The notes beneath the pieces are model-generated. The model saw only the letters and a list, made by a program, of their open reading frames with translations. It made no database searches and had not been told where the DNA came from. Both the position numbers and the translations under genes were made by a program. A DNA stretch of 64,000 nt, taken from positions 1-64,000 of the forward strand of contig BEDY01000004.1 of the NCBI GenBank assembly GCA_002335605.1, written 5' to 3'. The stretch comes from Prillingera fragicola. Its lineage: Eukaryota > Basidiomycota > Tremellomycetes > Trichosporonales > Trichosporonaceae. Below are positions 23,592 through 34,384 of the stretch, one piece after another. Each line of letters starts with the position of its first letter. Position 1 is the first letter of the stretch.

Positions 23592-24452
23592 ATGTTCGCT
23601 CCAGAGCCCCAATACTACGACGTCGCCGCGGCCATGTACAACTCGCCAACGATCATCGTCACCCCACCCACACCGCGCCCGTACGACCGTGGCGAGGACA
23701 CCGACTACATTGCCGCAGCTCGCAGGCGGCGGCGTGCTCGTGCCGAACGTGAGGCGCGGCTCGCGGACCCATACGGCACCTACGACCCGAACCGCCCGCT
23801 AGTCCGCGACGTGGATGAGAGCAGCAGCTCGAGCTCGTCGGCCTGGTCTCGCTTCGCCAACCGCACTTGTGGCACTCCGCCGCCAACACCGCCCCGCCGC
23901 CGCCTCCCCCACGCCGACGACTACTACCTCGCTCCTCCCGGCGGTGTCCCTCGACCTCGCCGCATGCGCCATCCCATGGACTATGCCAAGCCGTGGGACG
24001 CCGACGACGACGAGGTGTCGCCGTTCGAGGCAATGGCCCTCGCCCTCGGTCTGCCTTCCTCGGCCGAGATTGTCAATCTTCTCACCGCCGCCGCAGCCTT
24101 TGTCGGCGTTACGGTCACGCCCACTCCAAGGTCGAAGAGCAAGCACCTCCTGCCTGGCCCCCTGGACAACCGCCGGAGGCTCCAGGGCCGCTCGCCCCTG
24201 GCCTTCTTCCTGCTTCTCCTCCTCGCGGCGCTCCTCCTATCGGCAGCACTCCACGGTGGCCTCGAGGCCATGGACAGCGCAGGAGCAAGCACCGTCGGCG
24301 CCCAGGCCCACTACACTCCTTACGCCGATGGCACCAACGCCGTCGGCCTCAAGCTCGCCGCTGCCCGAGCAGTCGCAGCCGTGCCCGTGCCCACCCCGGC
24401 ATTCCGGAGTGGCGCACACCTCCTCGGCAGCGTCCTGGCCGACTTCCACTAG
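23592..24452 (+). CDS. Hypothetical single-pass membrane protein
   Basis: Intron-less frame of 286 codons starting MFAPEPQYYDVAAAMYNSPT and ending at TAG. The N-terminal half is basic and Pro/Ser-rich, with an Arg cluster (AAARRRRRARAERE) and a run of Ser. One clear transmembrane segment, LAFFLLLLLAALLLSAALHG, lies near residue 210, followed by about 60 residues of Ala-rich tail. There is no signal peptide, so a tail-anchored or type II topology is possible. I do not recognise a family. Third-position GC bias supports coding. It is convergent with VPS41, and ATGCAT at 24653-24658 lies between the two stops. Confidence 0.7.
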   Translation: MFAPEPQYYDVAAAMYNSPTIIVTPPTPRPYDRGEDTDYIAAARRRRRARAEREARLADPYGTYDPNRPLVRDVDESSSSSSSAWSRFANRTCGTPPPTPPRRRLPHADDYYLAPPGGVPRPRRMRHPMDYAKPWDADDDEVSPFEAMALALGLPSSAEIVNLLTAAAAFVGVTVTPTPRSKSKHLLPGPLDNRRRLQGRSPLAFFLLLLLAALLLSAALHGGLEAMDSAGASTVGAQAHYTPYADGTNAVGLKLAAARAVAAVPVPTPAFRSGAHLLGSVLADFH

Positions 24453-24652
24453 ACTATCACCACTACACATCCTCACGCTAGAGACCGATACTGGCTCGGC
24501 CCCTGGCCTTTCTGTAGCATTATAATTCTGTAGAGCAATGGCGGCACGCAACGCAATCTTACCGCTGGACATTCTGCGTGCCAGCACATGCCTTGCCTCC
24601 CCGTTGTGCTTTTAGAGCTCGCTTGGAACACTCTGCTGCCTAAGCATGTGCT

Positions 24653-24658
24653 ATGCAT
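24653..24658. other. 3'-flank ATGCAT between convergent genes
   Basis: The palindrome lies 201 nt after the stop of the one-TM protein and 179 nt after the VPS41 stop on the opposite strand. Confidence 0.35.
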
Positions 24659-24836
24659 ACATATGTAGTTACACTGTCCTCGTGCTAGGGAGGTCGTGGG
24701 TAGTTTGATGGCGCCAGGGCTCACCACACGACCTGCCACTCTAGGCAGCTGCCTCTCTAATCGTGGTTCACAGACTCCACCAGTGAGAAGCAAGACTGGC
24801 ACTGCAAATCCAACCTTGGCCAAGCCACACCACACC

Positions 24837-27800
24837 CTACGCCACAGCCACCATCGGAGCGGCTGCCCCAGGCACCGTCGCCGTGAGCGCTGCCCGCCGC
24901 TGCCCACCGACTCCTGCGTCACCCCGACGGTGCGCGCAGACGGGGCAGCTGCCGACCCGCACGCGGACCATAGCGGCGTAGCTCAGCTTTGCGCCGAGGT
25001 CGCGCTGGCGGGCGGTGAGACTGCCGGATCCCGTCGGCTTGTCGGCTAGCAGCAGGTGGGTTACTGCTGCGTTCTCGGGTCGTTCGGGGAGTTCGACGTC
25101 GTCGTTCGTCACGGCGCAGGCGGCGTGGACGAGGTGGCGGCACAGGTAGACTATGACTAGTGGGGCGGCCGCAGCCGTGGTCGTGTGCGGGAACGCAGGT
25201 TTGGAACAGACGAGGCACTTTGACGAGTCTGGGGTCAGCAATGTCCTTGCAAGTGACTTACTTGATGCAGTGAAGCCTATTGTTTGGCCTGTTTGCAGCT
25301 CGGTAGCCAATGCGGCACAGTCGCCATACAAGATCCGCTGGCATCCTTCAAGAAGAGACACTTGGACACTCGAAGCTTGCAGCACCTTGACAAGCGCAGG
25401 TTTCAACCCCGGGATCTCGAGGCCTTCCTTGATACGCTCAATGAGGCGCACAGGGTTGATCTCGGTTCCACCATGCTCGAGCAGTGCGCGGATGAACTCG
25501 GGCCGTGTCTCAGAGTGCTTGAGCAGCGCCTCCCATAGGTCGTCGTCACGCTGCTCTTCTGTAAAGTCGATGGCAAACTGCACGTCGCCGAGCCGCTCAA
25601 TGATGAGGTGGAGGGCCTTGAGGTTGTTGCCCATGCGGCCAAGGAGGAACACTGTCTCGTGCACATAGTCGTGCTTTTCACATATCCGTAGGGCATGCTC
25701 GAGATCGTAAAAGTTGCTTGCACGAAGGAAAGGCATGAGGCGCTCGTGGTCGTAGGTGGCATACAGTTCAACCTGGGGTCAGCTGGGTGCCGACTGGCGT
25801 TACTCACCATGCGGTTGCTGTACTGTTGACATGCCTGCGGGTCCGCGTCGAACAAGGCGTCCAGGTACATGTAGAGATACTGCGGATGGGATTGAAGCTG
25901 CTGAACCACGCCGTCTGCCGGGATAGCCAAGATGTGGTCCACAAGCAGCTTGATGGCAGCACCGTGCTTACCCGACGATTCCTCGTTGTCTTCCTTCGCC
26001 CTACCCCGGTCAAACTCAACGAGCAACAGGACCTGATCCTTCACAGCGTCAAAGAGGTTGTGCTCGCGAATGAGGTCGAAAACATCGGCCTTCCTCAGCC
26101 TCAAGTAGTATGGCAACGCGCGCGCTGGCTGGCCGCGGAGGATGTACAGCTCCGCCATGACCTCTAGCAATGTCGGGTCGTCGTTCGTGGCATTGAGTTC
26201 GCTCTGCACAGCCGACAGGGCCAGGTCGCTGTCGTAAATGTCTACGGGCCACTTTTTGACGGTCTCGAGTAGCGCCGTCTTGTCGTGCTCGAGGAGATGC
26301 TCCAAGACCATCTGGTACACTGGCTTCCCAAGCTGTGGATGTTTGACAGGAATGAATGGAATGATAGCTGGCAACTTGTGTCGCTGCACAAACGAGTAGA
26401 TCCACTTCTCCCAGCTGGCAGCGTCCTTGCCAAGTACCTTTGGTGCCAGCGAGGCGGCCTGCTCAAAGTTGCCTGTCTGTCAGCTCGGTGCATTGTGGAT
26501 AACTCACCTTGATCAACGAGATGCTGCATGTACTTGAGTCCAATGGCCTGCACGTCAAATGCTCCTCCGTGCTTGGCCCGGAGGGCCTCCGCAGCCGTCA
26601 AGGCCTCCTCGTATCGCTCGCGTTCAACAAGCCAGTCAATGTGGTCTGCCTCGTCCCGTGGTCGCACCACAATAACGTCTGATGGAGTCAAGACGAGGAA
26701 GACGTCGACGTCTTGGGCTCGTTTTGAGCGAACAACCGAGTAGTCGTTGCAGCTGTACCGCTCAAACGAGGTGACAGCGAGCTCGTCCGCCGCAATCTCA
26801 TCACCACGGTCGATAATTCGCAGCTCTGGGCGATTGGCAGCCTTTCGTCGCTGCTCTGCCCGATCCTGTGTCGCCTCGTTCTCATACGTGTCCGGTGGAA
26901 TGTATGCCAGCACAACGTATCCGGTCTCGCCATACGGTGCTATGCCAGCGACCATGCAGTCCACCTCCCAGACCGACGAGACCTCGATATTGAGTTTGGG
27001 TAAACCGGTGTGGCCCGTCGAGCGATGCCGGATCCGCACAATCTTGACGTGATCTGCCCATCCGATAACCAGGGTGCGGTCGTCCGTCCATTGTAATGTA
27101 CACTTGAAAAGCTCGGCGCGCGGTGCATCCGCTCCTCTGTCAATGTAACCGATCCTCTGGCCAGAGGCGCGGTCATAGATCTTGACACCTAGATCGTTGG
27201 CCCAAGCAATGAGATCGCCGCGCCACTCAATGGCCCAAATTGGACCCTCTCCAGAGTGCAGAATCGTCTCACGATATCCCAGCCAGCCCTTCTCTTGCAA
27301 GACAAGGTTGCCGAGCATGCCACCGCATACGAATGCGCGTGTGCTCTTCTTGGCGAACCCCGGCTCGAGAGCGATGGCGTTCATGGGGCGCTTGTAGTCG
27401 AAAGCATACGATTCCGTACTTGTCAACGAGTGGATGACGACGCGGCCCTCCATGCTCGCAGTGGCCACAAAGTCGTTCTCCTCGTCAAGTCGTAGTGCGG
27501 TGACGTTGGCAGCGTGAGGTCGGAACGAGTTGACTTTGGCTCCCTCGTAGCTCAAAACATGAACCATTCCGATCTGGGTACCAATAGCCTGGCCGTCAGT
27601 GTAGTTGAGCAAAGGAACTCACAATGACTCGTGGTGACACGGCAATGACAGTCGCGCTGTCTTTCCCCAGGACCTCTGGTATCCGGTTCTTGAGGCGCGT
27701 GTACTTGAGCACACTGCTGGTCAGCGACGCTCCGGTGAGTAGACTCACGGCTCCTCCTCTTCACCGTCCTCGCCATCATCATCACTGTCTTCCTCGTCAC

Positions 27801-28302
27801 TGTCTTCCTCCGCCCCATCGTCGTCGTCCCCCTCCTCCTCATTTTCGGCCCCTCCCCCTTCGTCGTCGTCGTCGTCCCCTGTTTCCTCCTCCCCTTCCTC
27901 CTCCTCATCTTCGTTCTCCTCCTCATCCTCCTCCGCAGGCTCCTCCTTCGCCTTCACGGCCGCTTCTGACTCTGCCCCATTGCCACCCGCCTCCTCATCC
28001 TCTTCGGCGCTCTCCGTTTCGCCGTCCTCCTCCTCCTCATCGTCATCATCGTCCTCCTCCCCGGCAGCAGCGCCATTCACAGCAAACCGCCCCGCAATCT
28101 CGTCTCCAAGCGCCTTATCCTCCTCAGTCGGAGGCTCGCCCTTGTCGGCCGACGAATCCTCGCTGCCTGAGCGGGCCGAGCGGGCGGGTGACTCGGGCTC
28201 GGGCTCGGGCGGTGGCGGCGCCGGTGGTGGTGGTGACGGCGCTGCCGCCTGAGTTGCTGCTTTCGCTGCCTTGTTGCGGCCCTTTCGCCTGCTTGGAGCC
28301 AT
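24837..28302 (-). CDS. VPS41: Vacuolar protein sorting protein 41 (HOPS subunit)
   Basis: HOPS tethering-complex subunit for vacuole fusion and AP-3 traffic. The start is taken at ATG 28302 (MAPSRRKGRNKAAKAATQAA); an in-frame ATG at 28395 is possible. A very acidic Glu/Asp tract of about 140 residues follows. Then come SVLKYTRLKNRIPEVLGKDS and the WD40 domain (IGTQIGMVHVLSYEGAKVNS, RGDLIAWANDLGVKIYD). The clathrin-heavy-chain-like repeat region continues with ALPYYLRLRKADVFDLIREH and HETVFLLGRMGNNLKALHLI. The C-terminus has a RING-like CLVC ... CRHLVHAAC ... CPVC cluster. Stop TAG is at 24837-24839. Several introns are 33-50 nt. The one at 25229-25261 is exactly 33 nt with no stop codon, so its retention would be silent for the frame. 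Confidence 0.95.
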
Positions 28303-28538
28303 TGCGTTGGCTCTGCGCTGGTGCTGCTTGGGGATTGTAGATGGTTGTTGGTGAAGTGGAGGACAGGTGGTCAATGACGCTGTTGAGTGAGACAATGGCG
28401 GTTCTGACGTGTATTTTCAGGGGCAGCACGTGGCTTTCACGCGAGAAAGCTTATCACAACGCGACTGATTCTGGACGCGTCTTGGTCTTTGCAATGTTGA
28501 GCGGCGAGCTGGCATCAAGAACAACAACAACAACAATC

Positions 28539-29670
28539 ATGACTGTAGTAATGTCTGACACAACTACAACCACAACGATGGCAGCAGTGGATCCTGTGAA
28601 CCAGGAGCCCATTCCGCCACTCCTCGACTCGTATACCTTTCACTCGACGCTTCCAGAGTCGGCGCACCCAGCGTCGCAGGAGAACAAGGACGGATGGGTC
28701 ATGGGCATTGATGAGGCTGGTCGTGGACGTGAGTTTGAGTGGCACCGCAGCAGAGCATCACTAATCTGCAGCTGTACTCGGTCCTATGGTTTACGCCTGC
28801 GCATTCTGCCCAATTGCTTTCAAGCCCACGCTCGAGGGCATCGGCTTTGACGGTACGAGTCTCCGCGCCACCCATCTGCTGACGTCTCTTAAGACTCCAA
28901 GGCTCTCTCTGCCGATACCCGTCAAGCGCTCTGGGAATCCTTTGACGCCAATCCCGATCTCTGCTACTCATCCACGACCCTCTCTCCCCAGTCCATCTCC
29001 AGCAACATGTTGCGGCGTGTGCCAGTCAACCTCAACAGGCAGGCCGAGGAGGCGACCATGGGCCTAATCCGCGCAGCGCTCGATCGGGGGATCAACGTCA
29101 CCGAGTGCTTTGTGGACGCCCTCGGCCCGGCGCAGCAGTGGCAGGATCGTCTGTCTTCCGCATTCCCTACCGTCAAGTTTTTGGTGTGTCCCAAGGCCGA
29201 CTCTCTGTTCAAAATTGTCGGTGCGGCTTCCATTATCGCCAAAGTCACTAGGGACAGGTACATTGAGCACTGGAGTGATCCTGAGGGCCCCATTGCTGGA
29301 GACGAGGCTGTTGTGCGAGGAAGTGGCTATCCATCAGGTGAGTGCGCTCTTGACCCCGGCATCAAGCGATCACAACGGTGGCGGCGTTGGGTGGAGGCTA
29401 GTTTGGTGGTAGATCTGACCCACTCCAGATCCAAAGACGCAAGCATATCTGCGTGGCTCGATTGACCGCGTTTTCGGTTACCGCGGCATGGTGCGCTTCT
29501 CCTGGGCAACAGTCAAGGTTCTGCTGGAGAAGGAAGCGTCATCGTGTACTTGGGCAGACGACGTATCAACAACCCAGCCCTCGGCGGCGAGCTACTTTGG
29601 GGACAGCGCGGACACTGGCCGGCCAAAACTGTGGCGCGATGTTGGCATCTCGGCTGTAGGAGAGTTGTGA
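28539..29670 (+). CDS. RNH201: Ribonuclease H2 catalytic subunit A
   Basis: Removes ribonucleotides from DNA and RNA:DNA hybrids. Possible starts are ATG 28539, 28551 or 28578. The leader and first codons contain a CAA/ACA repeat. The catalytic motif WVMGIDEAGRG is cut by a short intron and continues PVLGPMVYACAFCP, then DSKALSADTRQALWESFD. Next come VTECFVDALGPAQQWQDRLS and IVGAASIIAKVTRDRYIEHW, which supply the conserved Asp/Glu residues of the DEDD site. A further intron (about 29338-29428) precedes DPKTQAYLRGSIDRVFGY and FSWATVKVLLEKEA. Stop TGA is at 29668-29670. The gene is divergent from VPS41 with about 240 bp between starts. Confidence 0.95.
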
Positions 29671-29673
29671 GCG

Positions 29674-29681
29674 CATGCATG
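29674..29681. other. 3'-flank CATGCATG after RNH201
   Basis: The motif starts within 5 nt of the stop codon, so it is almost certainly inside the 3' UTR. Confidence 0.4.
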
Positions 29682-30081
29682 TATTATACTAGGCGAGCGA
29701 GCGAGCGAACGGCGGCGGGGAGCGGTGACAGTGGGCGTGGGGCCGCGGGTGGTGGCCCGGCCAGATGGGGTGCGGGGTGCCGCAGGTGCGAGGATAACGC
29801 CGAGTGGAGGAAGATCACTCGCGTACGCGTACATCGCGTACTGTACACGTGCAGTGGGCCGCTCTGGGACCCGGCTTAGTTTTACGGCTGCAGAACGTGT
29901 GAGGGACTCCTCGTGGAGAAGGGGAGGCTCCGGGCGGCGCTTGTGGATGTCGACTGACTGGCTAAAGGAGCTGTAGCTTGGCGAGGTCTGGGGCTCTGGG
30001 GCGAGGCTCTCAGGAATGTCAGAACGCGCTGTGGCTGGTGGGTGTAAGGGGCCCTAGGACACGTAGACGTGCATGGGCTAT

Positions 30082-30106
30082 CAGCAGCAGCAGCAGCAGC
30101 AGCAGC
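30082..30106 (+). repeat. (CAG)8 microsatellite
   Basis: Eight uninterrupted CAG units between RNH201 and MMSDH, outside any recognised coding exon. Confidence 0.9.
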
Positions 30107-30362
30107 AAAATAATCAGGACCAAGGGGATGTTGTGGGTTTAGTGTGGTGATAAAAAACCACCTCCTGGCTGGGGTGCCACTTTTGCCGAGATGTAACTGA
30201 CCTCGGCTCGGCTAATATTGATTGATCCGAGCCGAAGTGCAGCCTGGCTGATGCAAGCCCACCCCACACATGTTCTGCTCTTTAGTACATGTGGAGCATG
30301 CATTTCTCTCGTTTGTCCTCTCCTTTCTCACATCTCTCTTCTCCTCTCTCACTACTCTCAAA

Positions 30363-32184
30363 ATGCTCAGGTCCATCCGCATCGCACCTGTCTCGTTCCG
30401 TGCCGCTCGTGGCTACGCTTCGGCCGCTGCCGCCGCCGCCACTGGCGCTGGCCAGCTCTCTCCCCTCGCCCAGAAGGCCGCCGAGGAGGTTACCGCCAAG
30501 TGGAAGGGCACCAGCTGCAACGGTGGCACCACCAAGAACTTCATCGGTGGCCAGTTCGTCGAGTCCAAGGCTGACCGCTGGCTCGAGGTTCGCGACCCTG
30601 TGAGTATTGCTGGCCAGTACGAGCACATTGCATGACGGCGGGAGAACCACCAGCCCCAATCAGGGAGCGGCTACTACCCCGCTTTTTGCGTTCGGCTCGG
30701 CTCTTGGTATTTTCCACCTGATCTGTGCTTTGCTGTAATGCGAGAGTTCCTTGGCTGACGTTCTCCCCCAGGCTTCGCAGTACGTCGTCAACCGCGTCCC
30801 CGAGACCACCGCCGATGAGTTCAACCAGGCTGTTGAGGCCGCCTCCGAGGCCTTCAAGACCTGGTCGGCTACCTCGATTATGCGCCGCCAGCGTGTCATG
30901 TTCGAGCTCCAGCACCTCATCCGCGAGCACACCAACGAGATTGCTCAGTCGATTGTCCTCGAGCAGGGCAAGACCTTTGCCGACGCCCAGGGTGACGTTG
31001 GCCGTGGTCTCCAGGTCGTCGAGACCGCCACTGCCATCACCTCGGGTCTCCTCGGTGACAAGCTCGAGGTTACCACCGACATGGACACCTACTCTCGCCG
31101 TCTCCCCCTCGGTGTTACCGCCGCCATTACCCCCTTCAACTCCCCCGCCATGATCGTTCTCTGGTCGGCCGCCCTCGCCACTGTCACTGGCAACACTCTC
31201 ATTGTTAAGCCCTCTGAGCGCGACCCCGGAGCTACCATGATCATTGCCGAGCTGTGTGCCCGCGCCGGCATGCCCCCTGGTGTTATCAACGTCGTCCACG
31301 GTTCGGCCGACACTGTCAACCGCATCTGCGACGACCCCGCCATCAAGGCCATCTCGTTCGTTGGTGGTGACAACGCCGGCAAGCACATCTACGACCGCGC
31401 CACTGTCCAGGGCAAGCGTGTCCAGGCCAACCTCGGTGCCAAGAACCACTGTGTCATCATGCCCGACGCCAACAAGAACCTGACCCTCAACGCCGTTGCC
31501 GGTGCCGCCTTCGGTGCCGCTGGCCAGCGTTGCATGGCTCTTTCGGTCGCCATCTTCGTCGGCGAGTCGCGCGCCTGGATCCCCGAGCTCATTGAGCGTG
31601 CCAAGACCCTCAAGGTCTCGGGCGGCTTTGAGCAGGGCACCGACCTCGGCCCCGTCATCTCCCCCCAGGCCAAGGAGCGCATTGAGGGCCTCATCTCGTC
31701 GGTTGAGACCGAGGGTGGCAAGATTCTCCTCGACGGCCGCAACACTACCGTTGCCGACTACCCCAACGGCAACTTTGTTGGCCCCACCGTCGTCGAGTGC
31801 ACCACCGACATGTCGGCTTACAAGAACGAGATCTTCGGCCCCGTTCTCACCATTGTCTCGGCCGAGACCATGGACGAGGCTGTCGAGATTATCAACAAGA
31901 ACAAGTACGGCAACGGTGCCGCCATCTTCACCAACTCGGGTCCCACCGCTCGCAAGTTTGAGCTCACTGCCGAGCCCGGACAGATTGGTATCAACGTCGC
32001 CGTCCCCGTCCCCCTCCCCATGTTCAACTGGTCGGGCTCCAAGGGCTCGTTCCTCGGTGACATTCCCTTCTACGGCAAGACTGGTCTCGAGTTCTACACC
32101 CAGCGCAAGACCACCACCGCTCTCTGGCCCCACCAGGACACCGTCGACGAGCGCGCCTCCGTCTCGATGCCCCAGATCTCATAA
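30363..32184 (+). CDS. ALDH6A1: Methylmalonate-semialdehyde dehydrogenase, mitochondrial
   Basis: CoA-acylating dehydrogenase of valine, pyrimidine and inositol catabolism. Exon 1 (30363-30599) encodes a mitochondrial presequence ([20 protein letters not shown]) and the start of the mature protein. A 172-nt intron, unusually long for this window, ends at 30771. Exon 2 carries [20 protein letters not shown], the cofactor-binding [10 protein letters not shown] and the glycine-rich region [17 protein letters not shown]. The catalytic cysteine is in [12 protein letters not shown] (Cys codon at 31531). The spliced protein is about 549 residues and ends SVSMPQIS at TAA 32182-32184, a normal family length. 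Codon usage is strongly biased, suggesting high expression. That bias also explains a 530-codon open frame on the opposite strand. Confidence 0.96.
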
Positions 32185-32639
32185 GCAGCGTGCAAAGCTG
32201 AGGTCTAGGTCTAGAGCAAGGAGACAGTCGGAAGGAGCAGTAGGAGCAGTTTTTGTTATTCTCGGTCACATGCATCCTGTGTATTGGTACGAGCAGAGCA
32301 TCGCAGGGCGGCACCTCGCCACTCATTAAACAGACTTGGAAAGGCCTCGGCGCCACTTTTCCCACACTGAACCCACTCCGTTGGCTCCACCTGTCGGAGC
32401 GGCGTGGTAGGCACAACGGCGGCCCCCACATTCCTGCAGTTCGGCTAGATCGCTCTGTCCCCAGTTAACGCCGTCTATTAGCCCCAACCACCTGCAGCAT
32501 AGTACGGTTGCTGCTATCGGTACATGACCATGCCTATGTGCGGCGCTAACAGTGCGCCTATCTCTGCACTCTGCTGTGCGTGCACCGAGCGCCGAGCTAT
32601 GCGCAGAGCTAAATGGTGCCTCGCTCACCACGTGCCAAC
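32185..32639. other. Intergenic between convergent MMSDH and zinc-finger genes
   Basis: No gene seen. CATGCAT at 32269-32275 lies 85 nt past the MMSDH stop and 365 nt past the zinc-finger gene stop on the other strand. Confidence 0.5.
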
Positions 32640-34021
32640 CTAGAGTCCCTCATCTCCATCGCGGCCAAACACGCGCTCCTCCTCTGCGAGCCAGAATGCG
32701 AGCTCATCGCGGCGCATCTTGTTCTCCTCGTCAACAAGCATGAGCTTGGCCTTGGCCATAATGTACTTGGCCTGCCACTTGCTGCGGCCCATGACGGGGA
32801 TCTCGGTCTCGCCGCCGCTCTGCGGGTCGACCATGTATCCCTCCATCGTGCGCTCGTTTGTGTATCGCTTGCTCGCGCCCTCGTCAAAGTCGTCCGAGTC
32901 CTCCTCAGCCGTGCCGTTGGCTCCCCCGTTGACTTGCTTTCTCCGTCCCCTGCCACCACCCTTGCCGCGCCTGCTAGGGAGGCCGCCAGGGCGGCGCTCG
33001 CGAACATAGCGCACGGCAAGCTCTTCGTCGGTACCGCGCGGTGCGGTAAATTGGATGCGATCACGCGCATGCACCCTCAAGACGACTTCAGCGAGGTCCT
33101 CGTCCTTGGCCAAGTCGCGGTCGGCCGTCGAAGGCTCGCCATCGCCACCGTGTGTGCTGGAGCCGGCGACGGTGTCGTCGCCACCGCCCCGGCCACGGCG
33201 CTTCTTGCCAGCAGCTCCGTGGATCGCGCGGACGTGCTTGTTCATGGCGTCAGAACGGGTGAATTGCCGTCCACAGCCTGGTTGTGTCAGTGATTGTAGA
33301 GCATGAATGAATTAGCCTTACCAGGCTCGGGGCAAGCGTATGGACGCTCGCCAGTGTGCGATCGAATGTGGGTGAGCAAGGCATGTCGGCTCGCTTGCTT
33401 CTGGCCCTGACGGTTGCACGTCCTCCAGAGACAGGCGTAAGGTTGCCGGCCCGATCCGACGTGTGCTAAAGACGTAAGCCACCCTGTCAACGCCATGACC
33501 ATCAGGCGATTATAGAACTCACCTTGCGTGACATGCGATACCAGTTCCTCTTGTGAGGGCAGCACCATTTCGCAGTCATCCCACTGGCACTCGGTAGTCT
33601 CGGGATAGCGCACCTTGCCGCTCTTTGTTCGCGGTACGTCGTCGCCTCCATCATCTCCGTCACCGTCGCCGTCTCCACCACCCTCATCCTCATCATCGTC
33701 GTCCCCGTCACCGCCACGACCAGCTCGCCGAGAGTGCTGTACTCGGCCACCATCGTCAGACAGCAGCTCGTCTATCTCGTCGTCCACGTCCATTTCGCGC
33801 TCGCCCTCTCCTGATCCTTCGCTGCTGTTGTCGCTGCTGCCGTCCATATCGTCGTCGTCGTCGTCGCCGCGTCCAGCAGGTGATGCCGGTGCGCTATCCT
33901 CTGCCCCATCACGCGAATAGTCGTCGCGGTCGCGGTGTGAGTAGCCTCCCCGATGGCCAGAGTCGTAGCGGTCGGGGGAAGCACCGTTCGCCCCGCGCGA
34001 GGAAGTCGATTCGACGTCCAT
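32640..34021 (-). CDS. C2H2 zinc-finger protein, possibly INO80-associated (Iec1-like)
   Basis: Nuclear regulator reconstructed from three exons. The start ATG at 34021 gives MDVESTSSRGANGASPD, then a long Asp/Glu/Ser-rich region. A first finger-like unit is CQWDDCEMVLPSQEELVSHV. After an intron come ACLWRTCNRQGQKQASRHAL with THIRSHTGERPYACPEP, and after another intron GCGRQFTRSDAMNKHVRAIH. The arrangement of one atypical plus two linked fingers ending in TRSDA-x-x-KH-x-R resembles the fungal Iec1 family of INO80-complex subunits; this is a family resemblance, not a proof. The C-terminal part has a basic RRGKGGGRGRRK patch and a helical KWQAKYIMAKAKLMLVDEEN segment. Stop TAG is at 32640-32642. 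Confidence 0.8.
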
Positions 34022-34384
34022 GACCGGCGCCGCAAGAAAACGGCCTGGCTTTATGCAGGCTCAGAGCACACTGTCAGGAATTATAACGACAAAGGTGGCT
34101 TGTATGTGGCGGCTTAGGTGCCTTGGATGGAGGAAGGTGGTGGTCTGGTGCAGTGGATGATGACAGAATGAGGAGGAGGATCGCCCGAAAGAGTGAACAG
34201 AGATCAGCAGCTTAATGAGTTGTTAGTGTTATTAGAAAAGTGATACTAATAGAGACACGTGATATTACAAACATTAAATACTCCCGCTTATGCCTCCACA
34301 TTGACGCGCCTCAGATCGACCAGGTCTGAACAACAACATCAACAACTCGCCACGACTCTTACCCTCCCCGCTCGTGTCAACACG
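34022..34384. other. Divergent promoter region, zinc-finger gene / APC4
   Basis: A 363-bp stretch between divergent starts, AT-richer than its surroundings near 34200-34280. Nothing else is recognisable. An in-frame upstream codon at 34259 could extend APC4, but the added residues look non-conserved. Confidence 0.45.

Larger units (their letters stand above)
29671..30362. other. Intergenic, RNH201 / MMSDH
   Basis: No gene seen. GCATGCATG starts 2 nt after the RNH201 stop. The region also holds TGCATG at 30070-30075, a CAG repeat, and a pyrimidine-rich leader with ATGCAT at 30298-30303 just before the next start codon. Confidence 0.5.

Noticed and set aside
28515..28600. CAA/ACA repeat as a mobile-element remnant
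   Set aside because: It is a simple repeat spanning the leader and first codons of RNH201, with no terminal repeats or target duplication.
30541..32133. 530-codon open frame on the minus strand opposite MMSDH
   Set aside because: It mirrors the strongly biased codon use of the MMSDH exon; its Gly/Asp/Val-rich translation has no domain.
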